A stretch of DNA of 64,000 bases from Vibrio sp. 10N.286.49.B1 (lineage in GTDB: Bacteria > Pseudomonadota > Gammaproteobacteria > Enterobacterales > Vibrionaceae): NCBI RefSeq assembly GCF_002873335.1, contig NZ_MCUW01000007.1, positions 62,001-126,000 on the forward strand, read 5' to 3'. The notes under the pieces are model-generated. The model was not told the DNA's origin. It searched no databases and saw nothing but the letters and a program-made list of their open reading frames with translations. Position numbers and translations under genes: made by a program. Below are positions 1 through 8,545 of this stretch, in pieces (positions within the stretch are counted from its first letter, which is position 1; the number at the start of each line of letters is the position of its first letter).

Positions 1-2
1 AC

Positions 3-566
3 GTTGCAGCGCTTGTTGACCAAGATACAGGTGAACTGACTGCTGATGCTCGTAAGTGGGGCTCTCTAATTGAAGGTTACGGCCGTGTTGCTGACTGTAA
101 AGCACCTTGGACGTTCCTAACGCCTCGTCTTTACTCTATCAATATCTGGAACGAAGTCATGACCGCGATCATCAACCCGAAAGGCACGATCGCACCTGAG
201 CTTCCTGCAATCCCAAGTGATTTCTTCACAATGGAAAATGCACCGTGTCCAGTAGGCGGTTCTTACATCCTTGTGATTGACCCAAGTCACTTTGGCCCAA
301 TTGAAGAAGTGAAGCGTAAGAGCGATGCGTTTGTTAGAGCACAAAAAGAAAACCGTCCGCGTAAAGGATTTAACGAAGTTTACATCCCAGATGAGTGGGG
401 ACTAAAAGCATTGGCTGAGTCTACAGACACTCACCAAGTTATGGATTCACATTGGGTAGGCTTTAAGTCATTCCTAGAGCGTTCAGGTACAGATATTGCG
501 ACATTGAACGCGAAATGGGCAGAAAAAGTTGGCGCTGAACGCGCGGCTGAAACTATCCGTAATTAA
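3..566 (+). CDS. Ldh-family (malate/L-lactate/hydroxycarboxylate) NAD(P)-dependent oxidoreductase, C-terminal part
   Basis: Only the 3' end is present; the frame is open from base 3, so the gene starts left of the window. The visible 187 residues resemble the C-terminal half of the Ldh_2 (YbiC/YiaK-like) 2-hydroxyacid dehydrogenases: a helix with WNEVMTAIINP, then GGSYILVIDPSHFG, which matches the family's conserved strand after the substrate loop, and a late PDEW motif comparable with the PGEW of E. coli YbiC. These enzymes reduce or oxidise 2-oxo/2-hydroxy acids with NAD(P)H in the cytosol. The substrate cannot be read from this fragment. It ends 173 bases from an AraC regulator that faces it and a UUCG-loop terminator follows. 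An ATG at 159 is internal, not the start. Confidence 0.7.
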   Translation, partial: VAALVDQDTGELTADARKWGSLIEGYGRVADCKAPWTFLTPRLYSINIWNEVMTAIINPKGTIAPELPAIPSDFFTMENAPCPVGGSYILVIDPSHFGPIEEVKRKSDAFVRAQKENRPRKGFNEVYIPDEWGLKALAESTDTHQVMDSHWVGFKSFLERSGTDIATLNAKWAEKVGAERAAETIRN

Positions 567-618
567 TTGAATTTGGTTTACTAGTGCCATTAATTGAAAA
601 TCATACACCCATGATTTT

Positions 619-645
619 AACCCAGTCTTCGGACTGGGTTTTTTT
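619..645 (+). terminator. Rho-independent terminator with UUCG tetraloop
   Basis: A nine-base stem (619-627 with 632-640) closes a TTCG loop and is followed by a run of five T. It ends the Ldh-family gene. Confidence 0.9.
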
Positions 646-661
646 ATGCCTGCTCCAATTA

Positions 662-703
662 AATACTATTTAACGCAAAGCTAATACTATTTAACCTAAA
701 GCT
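662..703. repeat. Tandem duplication, two 21-bp units
   Basis: Unit one is 662-682 and unit two 683-703; they match at 19 of 21 positions, and a partial third copy starts at about 704. It lies between the convergent ends of the oxidoreductase and the AraC regulator. Confidence 0.8.
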
Positions 704-739
704 GATACTTATCTTATAACACTAAACTTAAACCGTACG

Positions 740-1768
740 CTAGCGAGGCGACTCAATACGGTATTGATGCGGACTTACACCGTAATAACGTTGAAATGCT
801 CTAAAGAACGGGGGGGCAGAATGATAGCTGAGGAGGTCGGCAATCTCGGTGGTATTCAAACGCGTATTGAGCAGGTAGTCTCTTGCGACCTGCATTCGAG
901 TGTCGAGAACGAGGTGCTTATAGGTCGTGCCTTCTTCTAGAAGTTTGCGTCTGAGCGTTCGGCTGGTGGTGTTCATTTCGCTCGCCATGGATTCCATCGT
1001 GGGTAACCCATACTTCAACTGAGTCAGTAACTTAACCCGAATCTGGTAGCTAATAGGGTGTACAGTTGAGTCATCAATGAGGGTTTGGCTTTGTAGCGTT
1101 GCTACGTGTGCAATTAACGCCGGATTCATCGAAATGGCCGAGCTTATCCACTCGACAGGAAAGCGAAGCTGGTTTTTTGGTGCATTAAAATTCAGATTGT
1201 CAGTGAAAATGTTGCGGTATAACGATGCGTAGTGAGGGGCGGGGTAGGCAAAATCAACCTGGATGTGTTTGCGATTAAAATCTTGTTCCAAAAAGCGCTC
1301 GATGCCGAGGTAGTAATGGCAGATCGCGTCTTCAATCGTGTAATGTTGAGTGGATTTTCCATAAGAGCGGTCCTCAGCTGTTATGTAGGCGTACTCGCTG
1401 TCATAGCCAATATGTATGTCGACATAGTCCTTTGTAATATAAGAAAATTGTAAACCCGTATCGAGTAGCTGCTTTAGGTTTTGACAGCTGACCATCGCAT
1501 AGCCCCATGCCCCCATATCTTGCAGTTTCAAACGCTTTGCAATACGCAACCCTAAACCATCAATGTGCAGTTGGTCTACAGTAAGTGCCATTAGCGTATG
1601 AATCTGGGTAGCCTGTATGGTTTGATATTGTCCTTGTGTAATGCGGATAATCCCCGCCTTACGTAAAAAACCAGCAAGGTCAACCGGCGCTGCAGATTCC
1701 TGACGGACAATGCTCTCCCAGTAACCTAAGATCGCGTTAAAGAAATGTTGTTGATTTAATGAGGTCAT
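740..1768 (-). CDS. AraC-family transcriptional regulator with N-terminal ligand-binding domain
   Basis: The 342-residue protein has the two-part build of OruR/ArgR-like AraC activators: a roughly 200-residue N-terminal sensory region and a C-terminal AraC/XylS DNA-binding domain (about 240-340). The latter contains two helix-turn-helix units, one around MESMASEMNTTSRTLRRKL and one around TTEIADLLSYHSAPPFFRAF followed by the typical YYGVSPHQYR ending. It is divergent from the arginase-family gene at 1896 with 127 bases between the starts, so it probably controls that gene and perhaps the oxidoreductase on its other side. The inducer is unknown; a guanidino compound or amino acid is an inference from context only. 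Confidence 0.88.
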   Translation of the reverse strand: MTSLNQQHFFNAILGYWESIVRQESAAPVDLAGFLRKAGIIRITQGQYQTIQATQIHTLMALTVDQLHIDGLGLRIAKRLKLQDMGAWGYAMVSCQNLKQLLDTGLQFSYITKDYVDIHIGYDSEYAYITAEDRSYGKSTQHYTIEDAICHYYLGIERFLEQDFNRKHIQVDFAYPAPHYASLYRNIFTDNLNFNAPKNQLRFPVEWISSAISMNPALIAHVATLQSQTLIDDSTVHPISYQIRVKLLTQLKYGLPTMESMASEMNTTSRTLRRKLLEEGTTYKHLVLDTRMQVARDYLLNTRLNTTEIADLLSYHSAPPFFRAFQRYYGVSPHQYRIESPR

Positions 1769-1853
1769 GCGACTTGTCCGAAAATGTAAGCTTCATGTCC
1801 TGAAGTGTAATAAGCATTTATGAGAGTAGCAATTATAATTTTCGCATAGCTTG

Positions 1854-1871
1854 AGGTGAGGTTATTCACCT
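1854..1871. promoter_or_regulatory. Inverted repeat in the araC/arginase divergent region
   Basis: Six-base arms AGGTGA (1854-1859) and TCACCT (1866-1871) face each other over a six-base gap, about 25 bases before the hydrolase start. It could be an operator or a small leader hairpin; nothing further supports either. Confidence 0.3.
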
Positions 1872-1895
1872 AATTAATCAATAGAGGGCTCGTCC

Positions 1896-3035
1896 ATGTT
1901 TAAGCCGAAACGTGTAGAAATTTCTCAAGAAAACCTAGACCTTTACAAAGATATCTATTGGAATAAATCTGACGCTGATTTTTACATCAACGACGATATT
2001 GCTCCTATGCAGCAGCGCATGGCCGCACAGGGTGTTGAGGCGTTCAGCTTGCTCGGTAAAGAGCACGTCGGTGCGTTTGGTGCTCCGTATGTGAACAACT
2101 TCGACAATGCAGATATTGTGATGTACGGCTTAACAATGGATAAGTGTTCACCGAATGCTGGTGGTCATAAATTTGGTCCAGGTGCGATTCGTGATGCGTC
2201 TAAAACGGGCATGGGTCTTATCCACCAAGATGGCACAATGCCGTTTGAGCTGTGTAATATCATCGATCACGGTAACTGGGATGGCTTAGGTCACTTTAAT
2301 CTTGATGAAGAGATGCGTAGTGCGCAAAAAGTGGTTGATGACATGGTGATTAACCATGGCTGTACGCCATTTTTCTTCGGTGGGGATCATACGGTTGCTT
2401 ATCCTGGCCCCGCCGCACTAGCAAAAGTTCATGGCCCAATCTCGCTTCTTCATATCGACGGTCACTTTGATCTGTTGACTCGTGCGGATTTTGATTATGA
2501 ATCGTATTCAGGCAACTGGTATTGCCGTTTAGCGTCTGAAGGTGCTATTGATCCACAAACAAGCGTCAGCATGGGAATGCGTGGCCGCTGGTGTGCGTCT
2601 CAACAAGGTAAAGCAAAAGCGATCGGTGGTAACTTCTTCTTAGCTGACGAGATTTATGACCTAGGCATTGATTATATTGTTGAACAAATCTTAGAAAAAC
2701 AAGGTGATGGTCGTCCAGTCTACCTAACGTTCGATTTAGATGGTCTTGACCTTCTTGATCATAGTGCAAACTCAAGCCCTGATCCATTTGGTGTGTCAGC
2801 GCGCATGTACTACGATATCTTCCGTAAGTTACGAGCTACAAAGCGTATTAACCTTGTCGGTGCTGATATCGCTGAATTTGCGCCGCAGAAAAACAGTGAT
2901 GAAAAAGATGCATTGTTGACGGCTGCATTTGGTTGGGAAATGTTAGTTTGGCTTGCCGAATGTCGTTATATTCGTGAAGGTAAGAAAAATCCAACAGAGT
3001 GGCCGATGAACTTTGGTCGCAATATCGAGTTTTAA
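1896..3035 (+). CDS. Arginase/agmatinase-family ureohydrolase with variant active-site motifs
   Basis: At 379 residues this is longer than agmatinase (about 305) because of an N-terminal extension of roughly 75 residues. The binuclear metal ligands are recognisable: GGDHT at 162-166 (H165), DGHFD at 188-192 (D188, H190, D192, where the family norm is DAHxD) and FDLDGLD at 279-285 (D280, D282; the norm is SxDxDxxDP). The segment following this last motif (DHSANSSPDPFG) departs from the usual APGTGTP region, and the late GADIAEFAP motif matches the family's DVVEVNP. It should hydrolyse a guanidino (or related C-N) bond to urea plus amine in the cytosol, but the substrate is open: agmatine, guanidinobutyrate, guanidine or another. 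GAGGG stands seven bases before the ATG. Confidence 0.8.
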   Translation: MFKPKRVEISQENLDLYKDIYWNKSDADFYINDDIAPMQQRMAAQGVEAFSLLGKEHVGAFGAPYVNNFDNADIVMYGLTMDKCSPNAGGHKFGPGAIRDASKTGMGLIHQDGTMPFELCNIIDHGNWDGLGHFNLDEEMRSAQKVVDDMVINHGCTPFFFGGDHTVAYPGPAALAKVHGPISLLHIDGHFDLLTRADFDYESYSGNWYCRLASEGAIDPQTSVSMGMRGRWCASQQGKAKAIGGNFFLADEIYDLGIDYIVEQILEKQGDGRPVYLTFDLDGLDLLDHSANSSPDPFGVSARMYYDIFRKLRATKRINLVGADIAEFAPQKNSDEKDALLTAAFGWEMLVWLAECRYIREGKKNPTEWPMNFGRNIEF

Positions 3036-3089
3036 TCACTGCGTTATATGGGGGAGCCTCATATTAAAATGTGTTAGTGATGAATGGAT

Positions 3090-3119
3090 AAGCCAGTTGC
3101 CTTTGCGACTGGCTTTCTT
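3090..3119 (+). terminator. Probable terminator of the arginase-family gene
   Basis: An 11-base stem (3090-3100 with 3105-3115, one G-T pair) closes a four-base loop and is followed by TTTCTTG. The T tract is broken, so efficiency may be modest. Confidence 0.65.
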
Positions 3120-3197
3120 GTATCTGAGAATCAGTAAACAAACGAGAACAATAAACGACACCATCCGGTTTGATGGTGGAAAATTCGTGCCACTGCG

Positions 3198-3254
3198 TTA
3201 GACTTTAGTCTAATGCTGGTTAATACTTGACCTGTAACAAAATGTAAGTAAACT
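3198..3254 (+). promoter_or_regulatory. Candidate promoter and palindrome before a mini ORF
   Basis: TTGACC (3227-3232) and TAAACT (3249-3254) are spaced by 16 bases and read towards the small ORF at 3376. Just upstream a seven-base inverted repeat (3198-3204 and 3207-3213) could be an operator. The rest of the 3116-3375 gap shows nothing else. Confidence 0.3.
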
Positions 3255-3375
3255 GTCGTTTCTTTGAGATTTATCACACTTTAAAATTTGTAGTTGCCCG
3301 CTGATATTGATAGGAAGTTAATCGTTTCACAAGGATTTTTTAGATTAATCATATGTTTGGGCTCGGAGATAGAAT

Positions 3376-3507
3376 ATGAGTACCCACTTTCTTGTTAGGT
3401 TAACGATAGGCACGCTGGTGATCTTAGGAATCCAACTCAGTGCATTATACTTTTTGCCTATGGTTTTATTGCTTAATACGCACCACAAAGAATTCTTTGG
3501 GTGGTAA
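3376..3507 (+). CDS. Predicted 43-residue single-span membrane protein
   Basis: The short frame opens with ATG after CGGAGATAGAAT (a good Shine-Dalgarno at about seven bases) and stops directly before a strong terminator. It reads as a basic start (MSTHFLVR), one long hydrophobic segment covering about residues 8-35 with a GIQLSALYFLP kink, and a short polar tail ending HHKEFFGW. This is the layout of small inner-membrane proteins. I do not recognise the family. Support is the ribosome site, the hydrophobic composition, its own possible promoter at 3227 and the terminator two bases... immediately after the stop; coding status is otherwise unproven. Confidence 0.5.
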   Translation: MSTHFLVRLTIGTLVILGIQLSALYFLPMVLLLNTHHKEFFGW

Positions 3508-3533
3508 AAAATCGGGGCAAGCCCCGATTTTTT
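3506..3533. terminator. Bidirectional terminator
   Basis: A seven-base GC-rich stem (3512-3518 with 3521-3527) has six A on the left and six T on the right, so it can stop transcripts of the mini ORF (+) and of the GntR gene (-), whose stop codon overlaps it. Confidence 0.9.
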
Positions 3534-4215
3534 ATGCCATCTCTATGGCGTCAACTTGAGGTTCTATCTCTTTAATCATGGCGTTGATGAAGTCGGATAA
3601 TTGAAGTTTCGCGGCGTCTAGGTCTTTGTCGAGTGTCAGTTTCATTATTTTTTCATGCTCATCCAATCGAAACGTTTCATCAAATCCTCTCGGTGAATAA
3701 TTTAAGGATATTTGACGATATCGTTTTATCTGACGAATTATATCGTGTAAAAATTCCTGCATATTTTTTGAAAAACAACCACTAAACAGTGCAAGGTAGA
3801 AGGCTTCTTGACGCGCTTCCCATTCTTGCCAATCAAAGTTTTCTGCTTGAAATTTAAAGCGAGACAGTTTATGAAACTCAGTGAGAATACTGAGTTCCCA
3901 ATTTTCACTCCCTTCCTGAATCGACTTTTCCAGTAACACTGAGGCGACAACATTTAGGCTTTCGTGCAGGTCATAAAGTTCGGCCTTGGATATAGGGGCA
4001 ACCCAACAGCCTTTTTGAGGTTCTAACTTAACGTATTTAATCCACGAAAGTTGTATCAACGCTTCTCTGATAGGAGACGCACCGACGTTATATTTTTGTT
4101 TGAGTTCTGATACCACCAACTTTTGGTTTGGTTTCAATTCTCCCGAGAGAATATCCTGACAAATGTCTTTTGCGACTTTGTCCGTCAACGTTGGGCTCGA
4201 CACAACACACCTCAT
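3532..4215 (-). CDS. GntR-family transcriptional regulator, FCD/FadR subfamily
   Basis: The 227 residues show a winged helix (about 10-75; DKVAKDICQDILSGELKPNQKLVVSELKQKYNVGASPIREAL is the classic GntR signature, read here in short pieces) followed by an all-helical FCD effector domain (about 85-215) of the type found in CsiR/GlaR. FCD proteins bind small carboxylic acids, often with a metal, and usually repress catabolic genes. The FCD histidines are only partly evident, with HE at about 81 and DEHEK near 192. No catabolic operon adjoins it, so its target is unclear; it stands alone between the mini ORF and pykF. Confidence 0.85.
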   Translation of the reverse strand: MRCVVSSPTLTDKVAKDICQDILSGELKPNQKLVVSELKQKYNVGASPIREALIQLSWIKYVKLEPQKGCWVAPISKAELYDLHESLNVVASVLLEKSIQEGSENWELSILTEFHKLSRFKFQAENFDWQEWEARQEAFYLALFSGCFSKNMQEFLHDIIRQIKRYRQISLNYSPRGFDETFRLDEHEKIMKLTLDKDLDAAKLQLSDFINAMIKEIEPQVDAIEMA

Positions 4216-4314
4216 TACCTAGTGAATGACTCGTCTAAAACAACAGGCGGTATGCCATGTTGTAAATCGGCATGGATAGTACAGTGAGTTGAAATGTTGG
4301 GCAAGATAAATTAT

Positions 4315-4341
4315 AAAAAAGAGGGCCTAGGCCCTCTTTTT
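4315..4341. terminator. Bidirectional terminator after pykF
   Basis: A seven-base stem (4321-4327 with 4330-4336) is flanked by six A and a T run. On the minus strand it ends pykF. Confidence 0.9.
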
Positions 4342-4368
4342 ATAGATGTTGCTTATGTAACGTCGTAA

Positions 4369-5781
4369 TTATAGTACGTGTACAGAAGCTGTGTTAGTCG
4401 TGCCTGAAGCAACAAGTGCACCAGAAACCATAACAACGATGTCGCCTTTCTTACCAAAACCAGAATTTAGAGCGTACTCTTTACCGTTTTTGTAGAATGC
4501 GTCAGTGCTATCAATTGAATCAACAAGAACAGGACGAACGCCTTTTGTTAATACAAGTTGAGCCGCTGTTTTTGGATTCGTAGTAAGTGCTACGATGCTT
4601 GCCGTAGGAAAATACTTACGTACAGAACGTGCAGATTTACCGCCGTCTGTTGCAACGATGATCAGTGGAGCAGCCAGTTTCTCTGCTGTGTCTACTGCAC
4701 CTTTACATACTGCTTCAGTGATACGTAGGCGTGGGCTATCTAGACGAGAACCTAGTTCTGCTTTCAGTGCACCATCAGTACGGTTAGCGATTTGAGCCAT
4801 GATAGTCACAGCTTCAACTGGGTATTTACCCTTCGCAGTTTCACCAGAAAGCATAACTGCATCTGTACCATCCATGATTGCATTCGCAACGTCACCCGCT
4901 TCTGCGCGAGTTGGACGTGGGTTTTGAATCATAGAATCAAGCATTTGAGTTGCAGTGATAACAACTTTACGTGCACGGTTACATTTCTCGATCATCATTT
5001 TCTGAGCGAAGATTACTTCTTCAGCTGGGATTTCAACACCTAGATCGCCACGAGCAACCATGATGCCGTCAGAAGCTTCAAGAATTGCATCGAAGTTATC
5101 AACACCTTCTTGGTTCTCAATTTTTGAGATGATGTGGATGTTTTCGCCGCCGTTTGCGTTTAGCAATTCACGGATTTCTTTTACGTCTTCTTCTTTACGG
5201 ATGAAAGAAGCAGCAACGAAATCAACGCCTTGCTCACAACCAAATTTAAGGTCAGCTTTGTCTTTTTCAGACAGTGCAGGTAGCTTCACAGAAACGCCAG
5301 GAAGGTTAACACCTTTGTTTTCGCCTAGTGCACCGTTGTTTAGTACTTTACATTTTACTTCAGTCTCAGAAGTAGAAATAACTTCCATTTCGATAAGACC
5401 GTCATCAACTAGGATAGTGTTACCTGCAGTTAGGTCTTTAGCAAAACCAAGGTAAGTCACTGCAACGATGTCTTTATTACCAACAACTGCAGCATCAGTA
5501 GTGAAAGTGAATTCTTGACCAGCGACTAGATCAACGTCATTGCCGCCTTCTAGTTTGATAGTACGGATTTCAGGACCCTTAGTATCAAGCAAGATAGCAA
5601 GTTGCTTGCCTACGTTCGCCATCACTTCACGGAAGTTAACGATACGCGCTGAGTGCTCTTCAAAGTTACCGTGAGAGAAGTTTAAACGCATTACGTTCAT
5701 ACCAGCGTTCACTAGTTCAGTCAGTTTCTCTACAGACTCAGTTTTAGGGCCAATCGTACATACGATTTTGGTCTTTTTCAT
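4369..5781 (-). CDS. pykF: Pyruvate kinase (type I)
   Basis: The last step of glycolysis: phosphoenolpyruvate + ADP to pyruvate + ATP, in the cytosol. The 470-residue product equals the length of E. coli PykF and begins [16 protein letters not shown]. It carries [16 protein letters not shown] and the [16 protein letters not shown] motif of the catalytic barrel, and the C-terminal allosteric domain (about 345-470). I chose the ATG at 5781 because GGAGAG lies eight bases before it; the frame stays open to 5859, but this extra segment does not resemble the family. A fructose-1,6-bisphosphate-activated enzyme is expected from the family. It is monocistronic, with terminators on both gene ends. 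Confidence 0.97.
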   Translation of the reverse strand: MKKTKIVCTIGPKTESVEKLTELVNAGMNVMRLNFSHGNFEEHSARIVNFREVMANVGKQLAILLDTKGPEIRTIKLEGGNDVDLVAGQEFTFTTDAAVVGNKDIVAVTYLGFAKDLTAGNTILVDDGLIEMEVISTSETEVKCKVLNNGALGENKGVNLPGVSVKLPALSEKDKADLKFGCEQGVDFVAASFIRKEEDVKEIRELLNANGGENIHIISKIENQEGVDNFDAILEASDGIMVARGDLGVEIPAEEVIFAQKMMIEKCNRARKVVITATQMLDSMIQNPRPTRAEAGDVANAIMDGTDAVMLSGETAKGKYPVEAVTIMAQIANRTDGALKAELGSRLDSPRLRITEAVCKGAVDTAEKLAAPLIIVATDGGKSARSVRKYFPTASIVALTTNPKTAAQLVLTKGVRPVLVDSIDSTDAFYKNGKEYALNSGFGKKGDIVVMVSGALVASGTTNTASVHVL

Positions 5782-6246
5782 GGAAGATACTCTCCGGTAA
5801 GTAATATTTACAATTTCAAAGTTAGTGTAGTCCATCAAGAAGGCTAGCGATGCCCACAATAATTCACGTGAGCTATCAAATATTTATCCAGCTTTTCGTC
5901 TTCTTGATGTGAAAGCCTTTCAATACATTTAGTCATTTTATGACCAGTTGAGGCGCTTTCTAGCCTGGAATTCTGTGATGCAAACCACTATATCATGGTG
6001 ATATTGCACAAAAATAAACAATTATTTCGTAATTTATTTTCTTTTCGGGGCGGATTCTACCACCTAATTGATCAAAATTCACGATACATAACTTGTTTTA
6101 GAGCAAGGTTTCGACGCTTAATATTTAATTTTTAGATCAAAATAAATAAATTGGATGAATCTTCAATATCTTGTAACTTTTTTTCAGAATTAATTGTTGG
6201 GTTACAACATTCTTCTTTTGGCTAGTTGAAACGGAATGGCTAAAAT
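5782..6246. other. 465-bp intergenic region upstream of pykF
   Basis: AT-rich and without a convincing ORF. It contains two short palindromes: TGAAAGCCTTTCA at 5910-5922, reminiscent of but one base longer than a Cra site, and ATATCA/TGATAT arms at 5990-6004. It must hold the pykF promoter and leader, as well as the 3' flank of the ArsC-ArsR fusion gene, for which no clear terminator is seen. Confidence 0.5.
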
Positions 6247-7023
6247 TTAACCGTTTGTCACTCGAGGTTTTGTGTGTTCATGGCGATGCGGTCTAGTTGT
6301 GACTCGGTTCAGTAACTGATTGGCTGCGATCAATTGAGGCGCCATGCTGGAGACTGAGGCGTTAAAAATCGCGATAGCCCAATCTGGAAGTGAGGGTGAA
6401 ATGGAATAGAACGCCCATTGACCTTTACGTCTGTCAACGACAATGCCACATTGCCTAAGAACGGCGAGAGCCCTGGATATTTTGGGTTGCGATTCTTGCA
6501 ATGCTTCACATATCTCACCCACGCTCAACTCTACTTCCGTAAATATCATTAATGCAATCATGAGTCGTGTTTGATCGGATAAACACTTATGCAATACGAG
6601 CGGATTAAAGTCGTGACCCATTGTCTCGCGATGAACCAAGACAAACCATTCAATCCTTTGTTGCAGGTCTATTAAAGATGCCCCAAACAATGGCTCTTGG
6701 TATGAAGTTGGCGTTGGTAAGTCCCAAAAAATGCTTTCATTGGTATTTGGAAAAATGCCGCACTCGGCGTGAGCGGAAGAACAGAGTGTAATGACGTAAT
6801 CAAAGCGTTGGTCGTTGAATTCGGTCATTGACTTTGAATGCAGCGTCCCTGTTTGATAACCAGCTTTCTCGAGTGTTTCAAGTGTTCGGTTGTCCACTGC
6901 GTTTGGGTGACTGCCCGCGCTGAACGCTTGATAGTACTCGGAATAGCTTTGATTAACGATAGCTTCTGCTAACTGTGACCGTGCTGAATTTCCACGGCAA
7001 ACAAATAGGATGGTTTTCTTCAT
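6247..7023 (-). CDS. ArsC (thioredoxin-type arsenate reductase, LMW-phosphatase fold) fused to an ArsR-family HTH domain
   Basis: A 258-residue fusion. Residues 1-132 match the low-molecular-weight phosphatase fold, with the P-loop CRGNSARS (C9, R15). Two more cysteines, C81 and C88, sit in TLCSSAHAEC exactly as the resolving pair C82/C89 of Staphylococcus ArsC, so a thioredoxin-linked arsenate reductase is indicated. The usual Asp-Pro acid motif appears as WDLPTP (D101). Residues about 140-240 are an ArsR winged helix (VGEICEALQESQPKISRALAVLR) close to the separate ArsR at 7182. Cysteines 147, 172 and 192 could bind arsenite. I start at 7023 because GAGG precedes that ATG and the P-loop follows; the frame is open to 7089. 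It is divergent from the arsJ operon. Confidence 0.85.
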   Translation of the reverse strand: MKKTILFVCRGNSARSQLAEAIVNQSYSEYYQAFSAGSHPNAVDNRTLETLEKAGYQTGTLHSKSMTEFNDQRFDYVITLCSSAHAECGIFPNTNESIFWDLPTPTSYQEPLFGASLIDLQQRIEWFVLVHRETMGHDFNPLVLHKCLSDQTRLMIALMIFTEVELSVGEICEALQESQPKISRALAVLRQCGIVVDRRKGQWAFYSISPSLPDWAIAIFNASVSSMAPQLIAANQLLNRVTTRPHRHEHTKPRVTNG

Positions 7024-7123
7024 ATTATCCTCAGCGTAAGAGGCTAGAGTCGGTAAGACAGTCGGTGATTGGCATAACAATGCGGGCATATTATGAAAGT
7101 TTTATTAATGGATGAAAAGATCC

Positions 7124-7151
7124 TTGACTATTTTAATATGAAAATTAATAT
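7124..7151 (+). promoter_or_regulatory. Candidate promoter of the arsR-gapdh-arsJ operon
   Basis: TTGACT (7124-7129) and TAATAT (7146-7151) are 16 bases apart, 30 bases before the arsR start. An AT-rich imperfect palindrome at about 7148-7170 overlaps the start region and is a plausible ArsR operator. The opposite gene must start its transcript in the same 158-bp gap. Confidence 0.4.
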
Positions 7152-7181
7152 ATACGCATATCCATATATAAGTGATTAGGT

Positions 7182-7529
7182 ATGCTTCCACATGAATTCT
7201 TTAAGTTAATGTCTGATGAAACTCGGATCCGCACCTTGTTATGGATCTCTGCCAAAGGTGAGGTGTGCGTCAATGACTTAGTGGACGTTTTACAAGAGAG
7301 CCAACCGAAGGTGTCGAGACACTTGGCCATGCTGCGGCAGGTCGGTGTTGTGACGGACTGCCGTGTCGGGCAGCGCGTTTTCTACCGATTGTCGAGCGGG
7401 CTTCCTAGTTGGTTATACAAAACAATTCAAGGGCTGGAGCAGTCAAACTGTCTGCAAAGTGCTTATCAACTAAACTTTAATGAAGTGGTGTTATCTTCGG
7501 GTAACGAGTCAAACTTCACATTGAAATAA
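7182..7529 (+). CDS. arsR: ArsR-family transcriptional repressor, atypical metal site
   Basis: A 115-residue single winged-helix protein: the core helix-turn-helix is [22 protein letters not shown] and the wing [12 protein letters not shown]. Classical arsenite sensors carry ELCVCDL; here the corresponding stretch is EVCVNDL, leaving C29 but replacing the second cysteine by N31. C60 and C90 are the only others. It may use a different cysteine arrangement to sense As(III), or a different ligand. It is the first gene of the GAPDH-arsJ operon, 11 bases before the GAPDH gene, and its DNA-binding helix is nearly identical to that of the ArsC-ArsR fusion, so both probably read the same operator. 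Confidence 0.85.
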   Translation: MLPHEFFKLMSDETRIRTLLWISAKGEVCVNDLVDVLQESQPKVSRHLAMLRQVGVVTDCRVGQRVFYRLSSGLPSWLYKTIQGLEQSNCLQSAYQLNFNEVVLSSGNESNFTLK

Positions 7530-7540
7530 GAGAACACTCT

Positions 7541-8545
7541 ATGGCTATCAAAGTAGGTATTAATGGTTTTGGTCGAATTGGTCGCTTAGCACTGCGTGCG
7601 GCGTTTGATTGGCAAGAACTTGAGTTTGTAAAAATTAATGACGTGGCAGGCGATGCGAAAACACTCGGGCACCTTTTAGAGTTTGACTCTATTCAAGGAC
7701 GCTGGCACCACGAAGTTAACGTCGAAGGCTCGACGCTTATTATTGATGGACAGCACGTTGCGACAACACAAGAGCGTGACATTAATGCGGTAGATTGGTC
7801 TGACTGTGATGTTGTCATTGAAGCGACGGGCGTGCATCGTAAGACCTCGTTCTTGAATCAATACCTAGAGCAAGGTGTTAAGCGAGTTGTGGTTTCGGCA
7901 CCAGTCAAAGAAGATGGTGTGGCAAATATCGTGGTTGGTGTTAATGATCATATTTTTGATCCTGCATTACACCGCATTGTGACGGCAGCATCGTGCACCA
8001 CAAACTGCATTGCGCCCGTCGTTAAAGTTATTCACGAGAAGTTAGGTATCGAACAATCGGCCTTTACTACCATTCATGACCTGACCAATACCCAAACCAT
8101 TTTGGATGCGCCACACAAAGACCTTCGTCGAGCGCGAGCATGTGGTATGAGTTTGATTCCAACGACGACAGGCAGTGCCACTGCTATTGTTGAAATTTTC
8201 CCTGAGCTAAAAGATAAGATTAATGGACATGCCGTTCGAGTGCCATTGGCTAACGCCTCACTGACGGACATTATCTTTGATGTGAAACGAGATACAACAG
8301 CTGAAGAAGTCAACGCTTTGCTTAAAGAAGCATCGGAAGGTGAATTGAAAGGTATTCTTGGCTTTGAAGAGCGTCCTCTTGTGTCAATTGACTACAAAGG
8401 TGATCAACGTTCAACCATCGTTGATGCACTGTCAACGATGGTCGTAGGCACTCGTATGGTTAAGATTTACGCATGGTATGACAATGAAATGGGCTATGCC
8501 ACGCGCACGGCTGAATTGGCACGTACAGTTGGTCTAGCGGGGTAA
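7541..8545 (+). CDS. ArsJ-associated glyceraldehyde-3-phosphate dehydrogenase
   Basis: A full 334-residue GAPDH: NAD-binding [15 protein letters not shown] at the start, catalytic cysteine C152 in ASCTTNC, and the late [11 protein letters not shown] motif. In the family linked to arsJ, the enzyme uses arsenate instead of phosphate and yields 1-arseno-3-phosphoglycerate, which ArsJ exports. The gene lies between arsR and a phosphatase gene, with the stop overlapping the next start by one base (TAATG), so translation is probably coupled. This is not the main glycolytic gapA by context, although the chemistry would permit glycolytic function. Confidence 0.93.
   Translation: MAIKVGINGFGRIGRLALRAAFDWQELEFVKINDVAGDAKTLGHLLEFDSIQGRWHHEVNVEGSTLIIDGQHVATTQERDINAVDWSDCDVVIEATGVHRKTSFLNQYLEQGVKRVVVSAPVKEDGVANIVVGVNDHIFDPALHRIVTAASCTTNCIAPVVKVIHEKLGIEQSAFTTIHDLTNTQTILDAPHKDLRRARACGMSLIPTTTGSATAIVEIFPELKDKINGHAVRVPLANASLTDIIFDVKRDTTAEEVNALLKEASEGELKGILGFEERPLVSIDYKGDQRSTIVDALSTMVVGTRMVKIYAWYDNEMGYATRTAELARTVGLAG

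Noticed and set aside
3013..3201. 62-residue ORF on plus after the arginase-family gene
   Set aside because: It overlaps the gene's end, crosses its terminator and lacks a ribosome site and protein-like composition.
4595..5455. Several plus-strand ORFs inside pykF
   Set aside because: They lie fully opposite a clear pyruvate kinase and have low-complexity Ser/Phe-rich translations typical of antisense frames.
5910..5922. Cra/FruR-like palindrome TGAAAGCCTTTCA upstream of pykF
   Set aside because: The spacing is one base longer than the Cra site and the central CG is absent; kept only as a remark.
5992..6003. Shared 12-mer ATATCATGGTGA before pykF and before the PhoU-like gene (25676-25687)
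   Set aside because: In 64 kb many 12-mers repeat by chance on the order of hundreds of pairs, so a single shared 12-mer is not significant.
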